Shown: one piece after another, positions 1-11,204 of the stretch
How positions within the stretch are numbered: the stretch's first letter is position 1
Layout of the letters: every line of letters begins with the position of its first letter
DNA from: Gliomastix tumulicola
Taxonomy: Eukaryota > Ascomycota > Sordariomycetes > Hypocreales > Bionectriaceae
Assembly (NCBI GenBank): GCA_001599755.1
Contig: BCHX01000002.1
Coordinates: 1,054,001 to 1,118,000, forward strand
DNA length: 64,000 nt
Reading direction: 5' to 3'
Translations under genes and position numbers: made by a program
Notes under the pieces: model-generated
What the model saw: only the letters and a program-made list of their open reading frames with translations
Database searches by the model: none
What the model was told of the DNA's origin: nothing

Positions 1-150
1 TCCTTTGGCGAACTGAGCCACTCCTTTGGGAACATCACCTACAACAAGGAGGGCCGCATGGTCGTCGCGCCGGAGAGCCCGAATGCAAAGATTACGTCGC
101 TGAAGCTGGAGAACTACCGGCTCCTGGCGCACCGGATTACGATCCAGTAG
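1..150 (+). CDS. 3' end of an unidentified protein-coding gene (partial)
   Basis: An open frame runs from the window edge to a TAG at 148-150 and gives the last 49 residues of a protein. The tail ends in LLAHRITIQ. Codon third positions are strongly G/C, like the confident genes nearby, which supports coding. Only the C-terminus is visible, no domain can be recognised and no function is proposed. The first base of the window is in frame, so the rest of the gene lies to the left. Confidence 0.6.
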   Translation, partial: SFGELSHSFGNITYNKEGRMVVAPESPNAKITSLKLENYRLLAHRITIQ

Positions 151-1471
151 TTGTCCCGTCGGGGTTCTTTCGACTCAGGCACGAGGGTGTGATTCAGGAC
201 ACCGGAGAACAGGCCGCTGTTTTCGAAACTTTAGCGGATGAGACGATCATATAACTTCACTCATCCGACAAAAGCCTTACAGAACATAACGAGATTTTTC
301 ACCCGCCTCAGACCAGAATTTGTACGACCGGAAGACGAGGCGAAGGGGGCACATATCTCTCCCTATTTTCCACCATCGCAAAGGCCACGCTTCGTTTCTC
401 GGCCCTCTTTCTTTTATTCACCTTTTATTTTTCATCTATATCATCGGTAGTTGTCCCTTTCCTAATAATACCCAGCAAATTGATTTTCCCGAGGAAAGGG
501 AACAAAATGGGCGGTTTTTTTTCTTCAGTTGTTTGTCGCCATCATTCCTTACCTTTTATTTTCGTTTCAATGCTTCTTCAACAATTAGGGATGGAATATG
601 GCAAACAGGGAGGAGTTCTGATAGGAAGAGTATACTTAGTACGTTGGGGGATCAACACCAACGACAGAAAGCTGGGGTGAAAAAGATTTTCAGCAACGTT
701 CTGGTCATGTCGGACACAAAGATACAGACCGATATCATGTTATATCAGGGATCAAGGGGGCGCGACTTGACGATGGAAGGGGTATTCAAAATGTTCTCTA
801 TGTTACGATAGCTGTTGTGAGGGAGGGAGGCAAAATACGTCAAGGAGCTTCAACATAACCGTGTGCTTATGATGATGGTGATTTGTTTGTGACTTGCGTT
901 GTCTTCAGGTGTCTTTCACACCGTCATGACTATGACTGGACGACTCGATTCGTCTCAGCCCGCCCCTGACGCAACTGAGGTCTTAGAATAGCCTGACATC
1001 TACATCAACTACTATAGCATTCACAACTGAGAGATATTCAGAAAGAATGTCCGCCCGCCAGAGAAGACCTGCCGTTCGAGAACAACAGAAACAGAGCCAT
1101 CTCCCCTACGCGTCCGGCCTCGCGGCCATCAGCCAAGAGCGTATTCAATATAAGCACTTCTTCGGCACAACCACAGTCATGAAAGGACTGAATTGCAATT
1201 TGACATCCGTGCTAAGGAGACAGGGGGAATCCCCATTGGTAAAGTGATCACGTCCGGTCCGCGGAAAAGAACAAGCATCAAGTCCTTCATCTTCGTATTA
1301 AGCATATCTGTATGTGAGTCCGATATATACGCCCGTAGTTTTAAAAAAAGGGGGGGATGCAAAGAAGCGAGGTAGAAGGGGGGGGGGGAAGATGAAGGGG
1401 TTGGGGGGACATGTCGTAGTCGTGGCAAGAAAAAGGGGGGTGCAGAGAAGGCAGAAATGGCATTAGTATTA
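151..1471. other. Gene-free interval between two convergent genes
   Basis: This interval separates the 3' ends of the left-edge gene and of squalene synthase. It contains T-rich stretches, as expected for 3' UTRs, and a G-rich tract around 1375-1440. Short open frames here lack coding-like composition and recognisable domains. I see no gene. Confidence 0.5.
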
Positions 1472-3135
1472 TTACAGTTCCTCGTGAGCCGTGATTTTGG
1501 GTGCCGCGGAGGAGTCGTCTGATCTTTCCCAGGAGTTGAGGTTGTTGGTTGACGGGATGAGGTCTTTGAACATGTTGCTGAAGTTGGCGCCGAACATCCA
1601 AGCCACGCCGATCTGAAGCGCAGTGTCAGCTTCAAGGCTCTCGCGGGATCTGAGAAAGGGGACATACCATGAGAACGGACAGGAAGAGCATGCAGGTAAT
1701 GGCTACGGCGAAGAGGACGAGCGCCTCGCCGGGGTCGGTCGTAGGCTCCTTTCGCTGCCTCTGGCTGTTCTCGAGGTTCAGCTTTCCGGGGTCCTGCTTG
1801 GGGTATAGCGTCTCGATGAATTGCTCGATCTATGCCAGCGTGCGTTAGCCTCGATGTTTTTCCACGTGTTAGCTGTCAACTGCGAGTCCTACCTTGGCGC
1901 ACTGGACGCTGATGTTGAGGAAGTTGGGATCCCGCGGGTCGTTCTTCTCGTGGATCTTGCGCGCGTACTTGCGGAAGACCTCGCACAGGACGAAGAGGTT
2001 CTGCGTGGACTCGAGCATGATGCGGCAGGCGTCGCCCTTTGTGATCTTGACGTTCTTCTTGAGCACGTCCGGGTTCCGGAAGCAGGCCTCGAGGGTGGCG
2101 ATGGCCATGCCCTGCGGGATGGCGACGAAGTTGAAGCAGCTCTGGTCCTTCATGCCGGCCATGTAGAAGAGGCACTCCTCGGCGTGCTTGAGGGCGTCGA
2201 GGACCATCTCAGACAGCGCATTGAGGGCCTGGGTCTCGTACTTGGGGTCGAAGAGCTGCTCCCACTCGTCGACGTGGTTGCTCCAGATCTCCTTGGGCCA
2301 CCACCGGCGGCCGTCGTCCCAGTCCTCGCGGATGTCGCGGATGATGTTGGTCTTCTGCAGGAACTGCCCCATGGACTCGGTGAGGTTGGGCCGGTCGGCG
2401 AGCTTCGGGTGCGCCAGCTCGGACGCGAGGAAGAGGCGAGTGAGCCCCTCGCCGACGAGCCCCGCGACGTAGTGGCAGTAGAGCTCGTAGTCCTCGACGG
2501 TCTGGACGCCCTCCTTGATGATCTTGTCGTTCTGCGCGTAGTCGGCCATGCCGTTGCCCATCTTCTCGCACATGTCCTTGATGATCTCGTAGTGCGGCGG
2601 CTTGATGCGCTTGAGCTCGACGATGACGTTGTCGAACTTCTCGAGCAGCTCCCGGTCCTTCTCGTTGCTCTCGTGGAACTGCCACCCGTCGACCTCCATG
2701 GTGTTGTGGAAGTTGCGCAGCAGGCCGACCTTCTTGTCGAGCGGGATCGTCATGTCATCCTCGATGGTGTCGAGCCCGCGCAGGACGAGGTAGAAGAGCG
2801 TGACGGGGACGAGCAGCTCGTGGTTGAGCTCCTGGATGACGGTCGAGAAGCTGCGGCTCGTGGCGTTGAGGAAGCGGAAGCACTCCTGGAGCTCGGGGCT
2901 CTCGTTTTCCTTGTCGCGCTGGTGGACGGGGTCGTGGTAGACCTTCCTGTATTCAGAGAAATCACCCATGTTAGACTGGCACTTGTTCTTTCCCCATGGC
3001 TCGAGGGTTCTTCGTCTACCCCCCCTCCCCTCATCTCTCCCCGGTCTCCGCCTCCGTAGCATTGGGAGTGTTTGCGCACCATTGGATGATGGATCGCAGT
3101 TGCGACGGGTGGAAGAGATAGTATAGCGCGCCCAT
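1472..3135 (-). CDS. ERG9: Squalene synthase (farnesyl-diphosphate farnesyltransferase)
   Basis: It condenses two farnesyl diphosphates to squalene, the first committed step of ergosterol synthesis, on the ER membrane. Four exons are read: 3135-3080, 2946-1893, 1829-1668 and 1612-1472, with GT-AG introns of 133, 63 and 55 nt, giving about 470 residues. The N-terminus MGALYYLFHPSQLRSIIQW is typical of filamentous-fungal ERG9 and fixes the start. Both aspartate-rich motifs are present: DTIEDD near residues 78-83 and DIREDWDDGR near residue 220. A hydrophobic tail anchor (ITCMLFLSVLMIGVAWMF) follows near residues 405-430. Length matches the family. The last two introns are small and are easily missed, which would truncate the anchor. 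The upstream neighbour is the divergent DnaJ gene, 1.7 kb away. Confidence 0.96.
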
Positions 3136-4872
3136 GGTTGGCAATTTGCAGCCCGCGAGTGCTGCTGTGTGTGTGTGTGTGTTTCTTGTGTGGCGGGATC
3201 GAGATAGGGGGCGGTGTAGGAGCTGGAGCAGCGACGCCCAGACAGCCGTTTTTTGCGGAGTGCAAAGGGTTCGCTCCGGAGAATCGTCAGGACACTCAAT
3301 CAAGCGGTTGCGACCAAAATAAGTCCCCCGCAACGTGTAAAAAAAAATTGTTGTCGCAAGAAGTGAGAATGGAGAAGAGATCACAGAAGAAGAAAAAAGT
3401 GCAAGGGGAAGGGGAGGAAAAAAAAAAGAGGGGGGTTCGTGCACTGGTGATGACAGCGTGTGTCTTGGAGTTTCTTCCAGGCTGGCTGGGTCCCTTTTCC
3501 CGACTCTGGGGGTGGACAAAATTACCAGCACGTGGAGAAGCTGGCTGGGTGGGATTAATTGCACCAATCTCTTGGGTGGGAGGGCAGCAGGGGTCCCAGT
3601 TGGCTCTTCGCAGGACACTAATGAACGCCGAGGCGGAGATTGCACCCTTCTCAACCAGGACCAGATTCAGTCTTGCGTGGACGTGTCGCCTCTTGGGACC
3701 TGTTCTGGACTTTTTGCCTTCGAGGCACAGCTGACTTCCAGGTTGTCCGTGCAGCGCCACCCGCAACACGGACAAGCTCGCTGGAGATTTCGGGCGCCAT
3801 TCCGAATCTGAGCCGCTGGGTGTTTGTGCGTCCACCCGCCAAAAAAGAGGTGCAACACACCTCAGCTGGCTGGTTCCACACCCACCACTGCCTTGGCCAA
3901 CGCCGCTCCATCCCGTCGTTCCGCGCAATGCAGGGGACTCGTAAGGTGTGTCTGGTACATGTACATGTGTGGTCATGAAAAGGGACGAGGCCCATCCGGC
4001 CGCTTGTGGTATTTCCCCATCCGCAATGCGGCATAATACAACGCATTTGATGATATTGTCGGGGCCAGAGATTCATCCGGGGCGGGGGCTATCGATAAGG
4101 GACCCCAGCTGTGGCATTCCAGGCGGCAGCACATCACAAGGTTGCCCAGCTTATCAGATGCGTTTGCTCCCACAAGCACATCAGACTGCTACCTTCAAAG
4201 TTTGAATGCCTACAGATTTCGCTTAGGAATGGGACACAACGACTTAGACAAGCCTGGATCTGATCCATTCTGACGTGCATGGCCTGGGTAGCACATGCGT
4301 GCCTCAAATCTCACATGCCTATAGGGTAGGTAGGTACCTTGAACGTAGAGACGGGAAGCAACGGATTTGAGAGCAGGACATCTTCGTGAGCACATGTCGC
4401 AGTTTCTGAGGCAGGACGGAAGAATGATGGCAGGATCTACACTCGCCACCGACGCGTACCATCCATTTCTGACACCATCTCCAACTGTCGAGCTCCGCCA
4501 TGGAAAACTTGTCAAACACTCGTAAGCTCTGGCAGCACTGCCTTGTTTGGTAAAGGTAGAAGCAGCTCAGTAATAGCAGTGCCCCTCCATCCACGCAAAC
4601 AGGGAATTACGTAGCTGCCGGGGGGATTAAGCTTGGCGCCTCTTTGGAAATTTCCGTCCACTCCAAGCAGCAAGCCTGGAGACGTCCCTCTACTCATCAT
4701 CCCATCACAAGCAAATTTCGAAGCCACAGGAAACTCTGCTTCCTCCCACAACCCCGAACCCGTTTACCCCCCTACCAAACCACCTCGCATCTACAGCCAT
4801 ACGTCCAGGAGTGTGCTCTACCAGGAGAATCGAATATCGCTGTTCCAGTGCCCATATCCATAGGCCGCCAAA
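3136..4872. other. Divergent promoter interval between ERG9 and the DnaJ gene
   Basis: This 1.7-kb interval lies between the start codons of two divergently transcribed genes. It contains a GT microsatellite just upstream of ERG9 (about 3165-3183), A-rich runs at 3340-3430 and pyrimidine-rich DNA before 4873. Short open frames look non-coding. No factor-binding site is called. Confidence 0.5.
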
Positions 4873-6545
4873 ATGGTCGTCGACACGGCGTACTACGACA
4901 CCCTCGGTGTGAAGCCGACAGCCACCGACATCGAGATCAAGAAGGCATACCGGAAGCTCGCCATCGTGCACCACCCAGGTAGGCATCCACTTGCTGCACC
5001 CTCTCTTACCGGCCAAAACCTGTCTGATACTGACCGAGGCGGTGTGATCCTCCTGCTGCTCTCCAGACAAGAACCCCAACGACCCGACCGCGCACGAGAA
5101 GTTCCAGGCCATCGGCGAGGCCTACCAGGTCCTCTCGGATGGGGACCTGCGCGCCGCCTACGATAAGTTCGGCAAGGACCACGCCAAGCCGCAGGAGGGC
5201 TTCGCCGACCCGTCCGAGTTCTTCAGCTCCATCTTCGGCGGCGACGCCTTCGTCGACTGGATCGGCGAGATCAGCCTTATGAAGGACCTCACCGCCACCA
5301 TGGAGATCACGACGACGCAGGAGGAGGCCGAGCAGGCGGCCGAGGCGGCGGGCGCGTCCGCCGCGGCGTCTAAGCCTGATGAGGGCGAGTTCCCGGGCAT
5401 GGACGACGCCATCAAGGCGAGTCTTAAGGAGCAGGAGGCCGCAGCCGCCGCAGCAGGAGGGGCTTCAACGACAGGCGTCCCGCCGCCGCCCAAGGTCGTC
5501 GTCGACGAGGAGAAGGAGCCGCAGCCCGCCGCCGACGGACCCCCGCTGCCGGCACGATCCCAGTCGACCTCGCCCGCGCCCTCCGGCAGCCGCACGCAGA
5601 TCCCGCTGCGCCCCGCCCTCATGGACAAGTCCCACGAGGACCTGACGGCCGCGGGCGAGAACGGCGACCTCGCCGACGAGCGCAGGGACAAGAAGCGCGC
5701 GGGCCTCAGCAAGGAGCAGCGCGAGCAGCTGGCCGCCTACGAGCGCGAGCGCGCGCGCATCCGGCAGGAGCGCGTCGACACGCTCGTCCGCAAGCTCATC
5801 GACCGCATCAGCGTCTGGACCGAGACGGACAAGAACGCCGACGTCACGCGCGCCTTCCAGGAGAAGACGCGCCTCGAGGTCGAGAACCTCAAGATGGAGT
5901 CGTTCGGCATCGACATCCTGCACGCCATCGGCCAGACCTACGTCACGCGCGCCTCGACGCTGCTGCGCTCCCAGAAGTTCCTCGGCATCGGGGGGTTCTT
6001 CAGCAAGCTCCGCGACAAGGGCAACATGGTCAAGGACACGTGGAACACCATCTCGAGCGCCATCGACGCGCAGCAGACCATGGAGGACATGGCCCGCATG
6101 GAGGAGAAGGGCGGCGAGGACTGGAACGACGAGCGCCGCGCCGAGTACGAGAGGCGTGTCACCGGCAAGATCCTCAACGCCGCCTGGCGGGGGAGCAAGT
6201 TTGAGATCCAGAGCGTGCTGCGGGACGTCTGCGACGGCGTGCTGTACGATAAGAAGGTCTCGCTGAACAAGCGTCTCGAGCGTGCCCAGGCCCTCGTCCT
6301 CATCGGTGATATCTTCAACAAGGTATGTTTTTTCCCCATCCGTAGTAGTCTCCTACATTCACCTACCTGTACTGACTGAATGCACCCAGGCCGAGCGCTC
6401 ACCCGAGGAGGAGGGCGACTACCTCGTCTTCGAGCAACTCGTCGCCGAGGCCGCCATCAAGAAGGACAAGGAGGACGACTCCAAGAAGAAGAAGGACAAG
6501 AAGGAACACCGCCACTCCCACCACGCCACGGCCACGAGCTCCTGA
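4873..6545 (+). CDS. DnaJ-X type J-domain cochaperone (Caj1/Djp1-like)
   Basis: J-domain cochaperones stimulate Hsp70 ATPase activity; the DnaJ-X group (yeast Caj1, Djp1) acts in the cytosol or in peroxisomal protein import. Three exons are read: 4873-4978, 5067-6322 and 6390-6545, giving 505 residues. The J domain occupies about residues 5-70 (YYDTLGVKPTATD, AYRKLAIVHHPD, AYQVLSDGDLRAAYDKFG). Its HPD motif is split by the first intron: HP plus the first base of the Asp codon lie in exon 1. Residues 90-220 are low-complexity, rich in Ala, Glu and Pro. The DnaJ-X region follows with the FGIDILHAIGQTYV motif. The C-terminus is Lys- and His-rich. There is no zinc finger, as expected for this class. 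Confidence 0.92.
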
Positions 6546-7544
6546 GCATGAGAGACTCCCTTACCCCGGACGACGAACGACTTGACGACGAATTCCTTTC
6601 ACCATACCACTCACGCCACTCTCCGCACTGTGTCTACTTGTCACCACCCCCCTGAAGGAACCGACGCCGGGCCTTGAATAGAGGATGCCCGGCCCGCGAC
6701 CTGGATTAGAAGTGTTAACTGTAGGAGGACTAGGAGCCGGAGGCGTTGGTTCATGCATAGAGACCACTTGATTCTACACCCATTAATCATTATCCCCAAG
6801 TATTTTATCAACCATTATCAACTTATTGCATTTGTGCACGGGAACCCTATTTGATTCGTAATGGTAGGCTTTGTTGCCTTATATATTTGCGGCTGAGTGC
6901 CGGTTCCCCTTCCACCCAGCTATATGGCGTAGAGTACACAGGGGTATTTATTCCCCCCTTCTCCTCCCATCAGCATTATAACGATATGTGTTTGTTCGGC
7001 TGCGAAATCTTCACGACATGGTTCTCTCCTCCACGTTCCTCATACCATGTCCAGCCGCCAGAAAGCTGAAACTGAAACGACTCCAAAAATCCAACCTGCC
7101 CGTTCGTGGAGCTCACAGTTGATAAACGAAAAGAAAGCCAAAAAAAACGAGAGGGGGTATCTAATGGTACAGGTACATTCTGATATGACAAAGGAGATGA
7201 AGAAGCAGAGCTGGGAGGGAAAGATCCTTTTCTTTGCAAAGAGCCGCCGTCGTAGTCCCTTGTAAGGTTTTTCGCTGAAATATTCAAGTGCGCGCGCGCA
7301 AACGTAAAGAAGTAAGTGACTGTAAGGAAAGGACGGAGCCTGGAGATGGGCGTATATGGAACCCGTGGTGGGTAAGAATTATAGACAAGAAGATGGCCCG
7401 ATGTTCTGAAGAATGTGGCTGTGCGTGAGAATTGCGTTGATAAAGGATCGAATGTTGGGTATGAATGTGAAGGATGTAAAGGATGGGCTTTCATCGATAG
7501 TCCTCAGCGGGTAATGAGGCGAGATATGCGAACAGGTGCATCCC
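6546..7544. other. Gene-free interval (convergent 3' ends)
   Basis: This 1-kb interval lies between the stop codons of the DnaJ gene (+) and the FFYA-motif gene (-). The sequence is A/T-richer than its neighbours, consistent with two 3' UTRs. No gene or RNA was recognised. Confidence 0.5.
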
Positions 7545-9917
7545 CTAGGCACCCTGAGCCGGTATCTCAACACCGCTGTCATCGTGAAGCCCGCCGTCTC
7601 GAGACGGCTCGCTCTGTGTTTGAGTGAAGTCGCCATTTGGCTGTTCGTGGTCTTTGGGTGGCGGAGGACTGTCGTCGGGCTGTATTGTCGTGTCCGCACG
7701 ATCTCGTTCATCCTCGTCAGGAGGCGCCAGGACGTGTCCGCCGAGTTCGACATCAGATACCCGCACGTGGTACTCCAGCGCCTTCTGCCCCTCCTTGATG
7801 AGCACCTCGGTCCAGTCTAGACAGCGCTTGATGCTCTGGTTGATCTTTTGACTGTCGATGAGGAGCTCCTGGTGCTTGGTGAGATCCAGCTGCAGTCGCA
7901 TCTCGTCCCTCTTCCTTCGTGCCGCCATCCTGGCACTCGGTGATCCGGGCTCATCGCCCGACTGGGCCTCATCGCTGGAGAAGTCGGACTCGTGCAGTGA
8001 GTCCTGATACTCTGTCTGGTCGTCGTCCTCCTCCTCGCTGAGATCTGACAGGTCGGTTGGGGCTTCGGATAGGGCAGCAGATGTCACGCGACTGGATGCA
8101 GCAGACATGACGGAGAACCTGCCCGACCTTGAAAGACGGCGGTATCTGCGCAGCTCAGCGGTCTGTTTCCGCAGTTGGCGCTCTAGTGTCCTGTTGATGG
8201 CCTCGAGTGAGGCGTTCGTGATTTCCAAGTCTTGTACCTTCCGTTCTCGTCGCGCATTGGCAACGAGTTCGCTGATGGCATCGGTAGATTGCATAGACTG
8301 GACTGACTTGGTGGGACTGTGGACTTCAGGTTGGGAGTCGTTGTCCTGCGAGTCATCGTCGCCCCTTAGATCGTCCGCTGCTTGAAGGATGGAAGCCATC
8401 GTCATCGCCGGTCGTGACAAACCAGGGCTGAGCGGTGGGGAGGCAACATCAGGCGCCTGGGGTGATCGGTTGATGTTTTTCGTTACTATGATGGAGTCTA
8501 GTATCGGCACGCTGCCAGTCCTCGCGTGGCCCTTAGGACGCGCAGGGGCAGATTTCGGCGGTGACTCGATGCTGACCCGTCTCTGAATGCCGCCTCCATT
8601 GGGTAACGGCGGGAGTGTAGGTGGTGATGAAAGAGGAGGGCGGGTTAGCGGCATGGGAGGCATAGGGCTGCCTTGTAGTGTCGTGTTGGTCGACGAAGCC
8701 GAGGCAGACTTGACCGGAGACATTGGCCGCTGGGCCAGGGAAGGTCCCTGGCTGACGGACGACTGAGCCGTGCCTGGACGGGACGGAGGGACCCTCGAGC
8801 TAGTCGACACAACAGACGCCGTGCCCGACGCTGGAGTCGTGGAGGTCGGTGGTTTGGAGTCATAATTCGGAGCGCCATTGGCATAGAAGAACTTGGTGGC
8901 CGTGGGCTCGGGGGTTGAGGCGAGCACGGGGGCAAACGTTGGACCGCCCGGAGGACTGGTCGTCCTCTTGGCATTGTCTACCGTTGACCCATTGGCGTAG
9001 AAGAATGTGGTTGGCTTCTGTGGTACGGACGCAGGTCTCTGCTGGGAGCTCTGCGGTGACTTGGCGTCGCTCGCGTAGAAGAACTTGGAGTCCTCCTTCT
9101 CCTGAGACCCGTCTCCTCCTGAGCTCGGCCTCGAGCCTTCAAGCGCAAGCGAACTGACACCGAGCCCGCTCGTCTTGGAGCTCTCCCACCCGTCAAACGT
9201 CTTATCGGGATTCGGGGTGCCGCTCGGGGTCGAATTGGCACTCTCTACTCTGTTCTGTCTCGTGCCCGATCGCGGCGTGATATTCGTCAGAAAGCCAGCC
9301 GCAGCCGGCGCGACCGATCCCACAGACGACGAAACGCCATCATCCCTCTGGGACGGCGCGGCTCCCTGTACATTCTGTGACCTCCGGCCGAGGGGTGACA
9401 CGATAGGTGGTGCGGCCACCTTGGCAGCGACCTTGGGCGTCAACGGCGGGCGAGCGAACGCCTTGGCTAGCTGAGGCTGCCGGGCCCTGGCGTCAGGGCC
9501 CGTGCTGCCGCCACCGGGTGGCATCCTTGTGACAACGGTGCTTGTGATTCTCGGACGCGTCTGTTTTAGCGATGGGGCATCTTGGTGACCTCTCCGCTGC
9601 TGCTGTTGCTGCTGCTGCTGCCGGGGAGAGGACGGCGTGCGCGCGCGGGGACTTGGTGTCTTTGTCGCAGCAGCCGGCGTCGATCTTGCGTTGGAGGCGA
9701 GCGTCGGACGGAGGAGCTTCGGGTTCGCGGCGGCCGTCGTGCTCGTAGCAGTCGTCGTCGTACTCGTTGGGGGCTTCCTGGGCGGTTTAAGGGGGCCGGC
9801 GGGGGCCTCGGCGACGCCCTGGGAGAGCTTCGCGTTGGTTGTGGTGTTGGTCAGGACGATCTTGGGGACCCTCTGTGTCTTAGCGGCGGAGTTGGGACGC
9901 TGTTGGAGAGATGGCAT
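7545..9917 (-). CDS. Low-complexity coiled-coil protein with three FFYA motifs
   Basis: A single-exon gene of 790 residues starts at an ATG at 9917. The N-terminal 200 residues are basic and rich in Ser, Thr, Pro and Ala, with a polyglutamine run near residue 100. Three copies of an aromatic motif follow near residues 278, 305 and 343: KFFYASDAKSP, TFFYANGSTVD and KFFYANGAPNY. A proline/serine-rich middle follows. A likely coiled coil lies near residues 560-610 (VQDLEITNASLEAINRTLER), then an acidic stretch (SEEEDDDQTEYQD) and a helical region containing CLDWTEVLIKEGQKALEY. The layout suggests a scaffold or regulatory protein. I recall the FFYAN-type motif from fungal proteins annotated as Nif1-like cell-cycle inhibitors, but cannot confirm that here. 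Function is not assigned. Confidence 0.85.
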   Translation of the reverse strand: MPSLQQRPNSAAKTQRVPKIVLTNTTTNAKLSQGVAEAPAGPLKPPRKPPTSTTTTATSTTAAANPKLLRPTLASNARSTPAAATKTPSPRARTPSSPRQQQQQQQQRRGHQDAPSLKQTRPRITSTVVTRMPPGGGSTGPDARARQPQLAKAFARPPLTPKVAAKVAAPPIVSPLGRRSQNVQGAAPSQRDDGVSSSVGSVAPAAAGFLTNITPRSGTRQNRVESANSTPSGTPNPDKTFDGWESSKTSGLGVSSLALEGSRPSSGGDGSQEKEDSKFFYASDAKSPQSSQQRPASVPQKPTTFFYANGSTVDNAKRTTSPPGGPTFAPVLASTPEPTATKFFYANGAPNYDSKPPTSTTPASGTASVVSTSSRVPPSRPGTAQSSVSQGPSLAQRPMSPVKSASASSTNTTLQGSPMPPMPLTRPPLSSPPTLPPLPNGGGIQRRVSIESPPKSAPARPKGHARTGSVPILDSIIVTKNINRSPQAPDVASPPLSPGLSRPAMTMASILQAADDLRGDDDSQDNDSQPEVHSPTKSVQSMQSTDAISELVANARRERKVQDLEITNASLEAINRTLERQLRKQTAELRRYRRLSRSGRFSVMSAASSRVTSAALSEAPTDLSDLSEEEDDDQTEYQDSLHESDFSSDEAQSGDEPGSPSARMAARRKRDEMRLQLDLTKHQELLIDSQKINQSIKRCLDWTEVLIKEGQKALEYHVRVSDVELGGHVLAPPDEDERDRADTTIQPDDSPPPPKDHEQPNGDFTQTQSEPSRDGGLHDDSGVEIPAQGA

Positions 9918-11204
9918 GGCATCTCATTGCGTAGCGGGAGGGAGGGAGGAAGGGAAGGGAAGGGAAAAAAAAGAGGCGTGCCCGTTGTTGTGTTTCAATG
10001 ACGGTGTGGAGGTGAATCGTGTTTTGGAGAGTTGCAGCGGCTGGTTTCCCCACTAGAACGTCGGCAATGGTTGCAACCTTTCAGGCACTTCAGGGCAGAT
10101 CTTCCCCGTTCTTGAACAAAATTGAAGACTGACTGAGAATTTATGTAGGTTGCAAAAATGACTCCGAGTTGATCAAGAGAAGAACAGATTCACGCAGAGA
10201 CGACAGGGCGAATCTGCATTCCACCCCCCCTTTTGGCCTTGATCGGACGGAAAGGCCTCGATTGCCTGCAGGTCTCACAGTCAGGCCAGGTCAGGTCACT
10301 GGGGAAGCGGATGCATGCGCATGTGACTTGGCCAGCCCTGAGCCAATTATTTGACGAAAATTATCATAAATCGGCCCCGAGATCGTGCAATTGAAGGAAT
10401 CCACGACTGGTGCCAATCCCACTGGCTCGTTCACACGTCATGCAAGGTCCCGAGGCCACGACGTGCATGCACTGTTATTATTTCCTTCTTGAGGGGTGGG
10501 AGGGATGATCGGTTTGTTTGTTTTGATTTCGACATTCATGCACTAGCGACGACCCTAGTCTCGTGATATAACATGCATCCCCGCCTGTTGAAGTTGAAGT
10601 CGAAGAAGACTGATGGCACGAGAGCAATTGAGAGAAGCCATTTCTTTTGGCGATTGGGTGTTCTCTCTCCCTCTGTTCTGTTGCTGGAGTCGAAGCCGTG
10701 TGTACCTTGTCGGCGTTCTATTTCTGTACCCAGCCTTGTCCCCTGTGATGCTACCCCGTCGGTCAACACCCGGCTGATATTGTTATTATTATTGCACCTG
10801 ATGCTATAGGTACGCAGCGGATCACTTGCTGAGCACTCATTACCTGGTTCAGCTTACCACACCATTATATGCCTCGAACATAATTATTGCAGTAACTGTT
10901 GTCGACAGCATCAAGAACAGACAGGACTGCACTGAGAGACCTGACCTGACAGTGTTCCCGGGCCGTTTTCTCGTCATGCCACAGTGGATGCCCTGGAACT
11001 TAAGGTAACTTTCAGGGACCTGATAATGTGGGGCTTAGCTCACCAGGCGTTCTTTAAAGGTCAGGTCGACTCCACCACCTAAAATGCCCCTCGCTGCTCG
11101 GCCATCCGCAAAAGTCCATCCAACCACAACCTCGCCATTACTAGCACTTTTCCCACCTCCAACCTCTACTCTCTTCACCCCTCGACGACCCTCCGAAAAA
11201 CTAC
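9918..11204. other. Divergent promoter interval
   Basis: This 1.3-kb interval lies between the start codons of the FFYA-motif gene (-) and the cytochrome b5 gene (+). It includes a purine-rich run just upstream of 9918 and a short TTA/ATT repeat near 10779-10795. CT-rich DNA precedes the start at 11205. No gene was recognised. Confidence 0.5.

Noticed and set aside
1821..3059. A 412-codon open frame on the plus strand opposite ERG9
   Set aside because: It is the complement of the GC-rich ERG9 exon; its Leu/Val/Asp-rich translation is a mirror of biased codon use and shows no domain.
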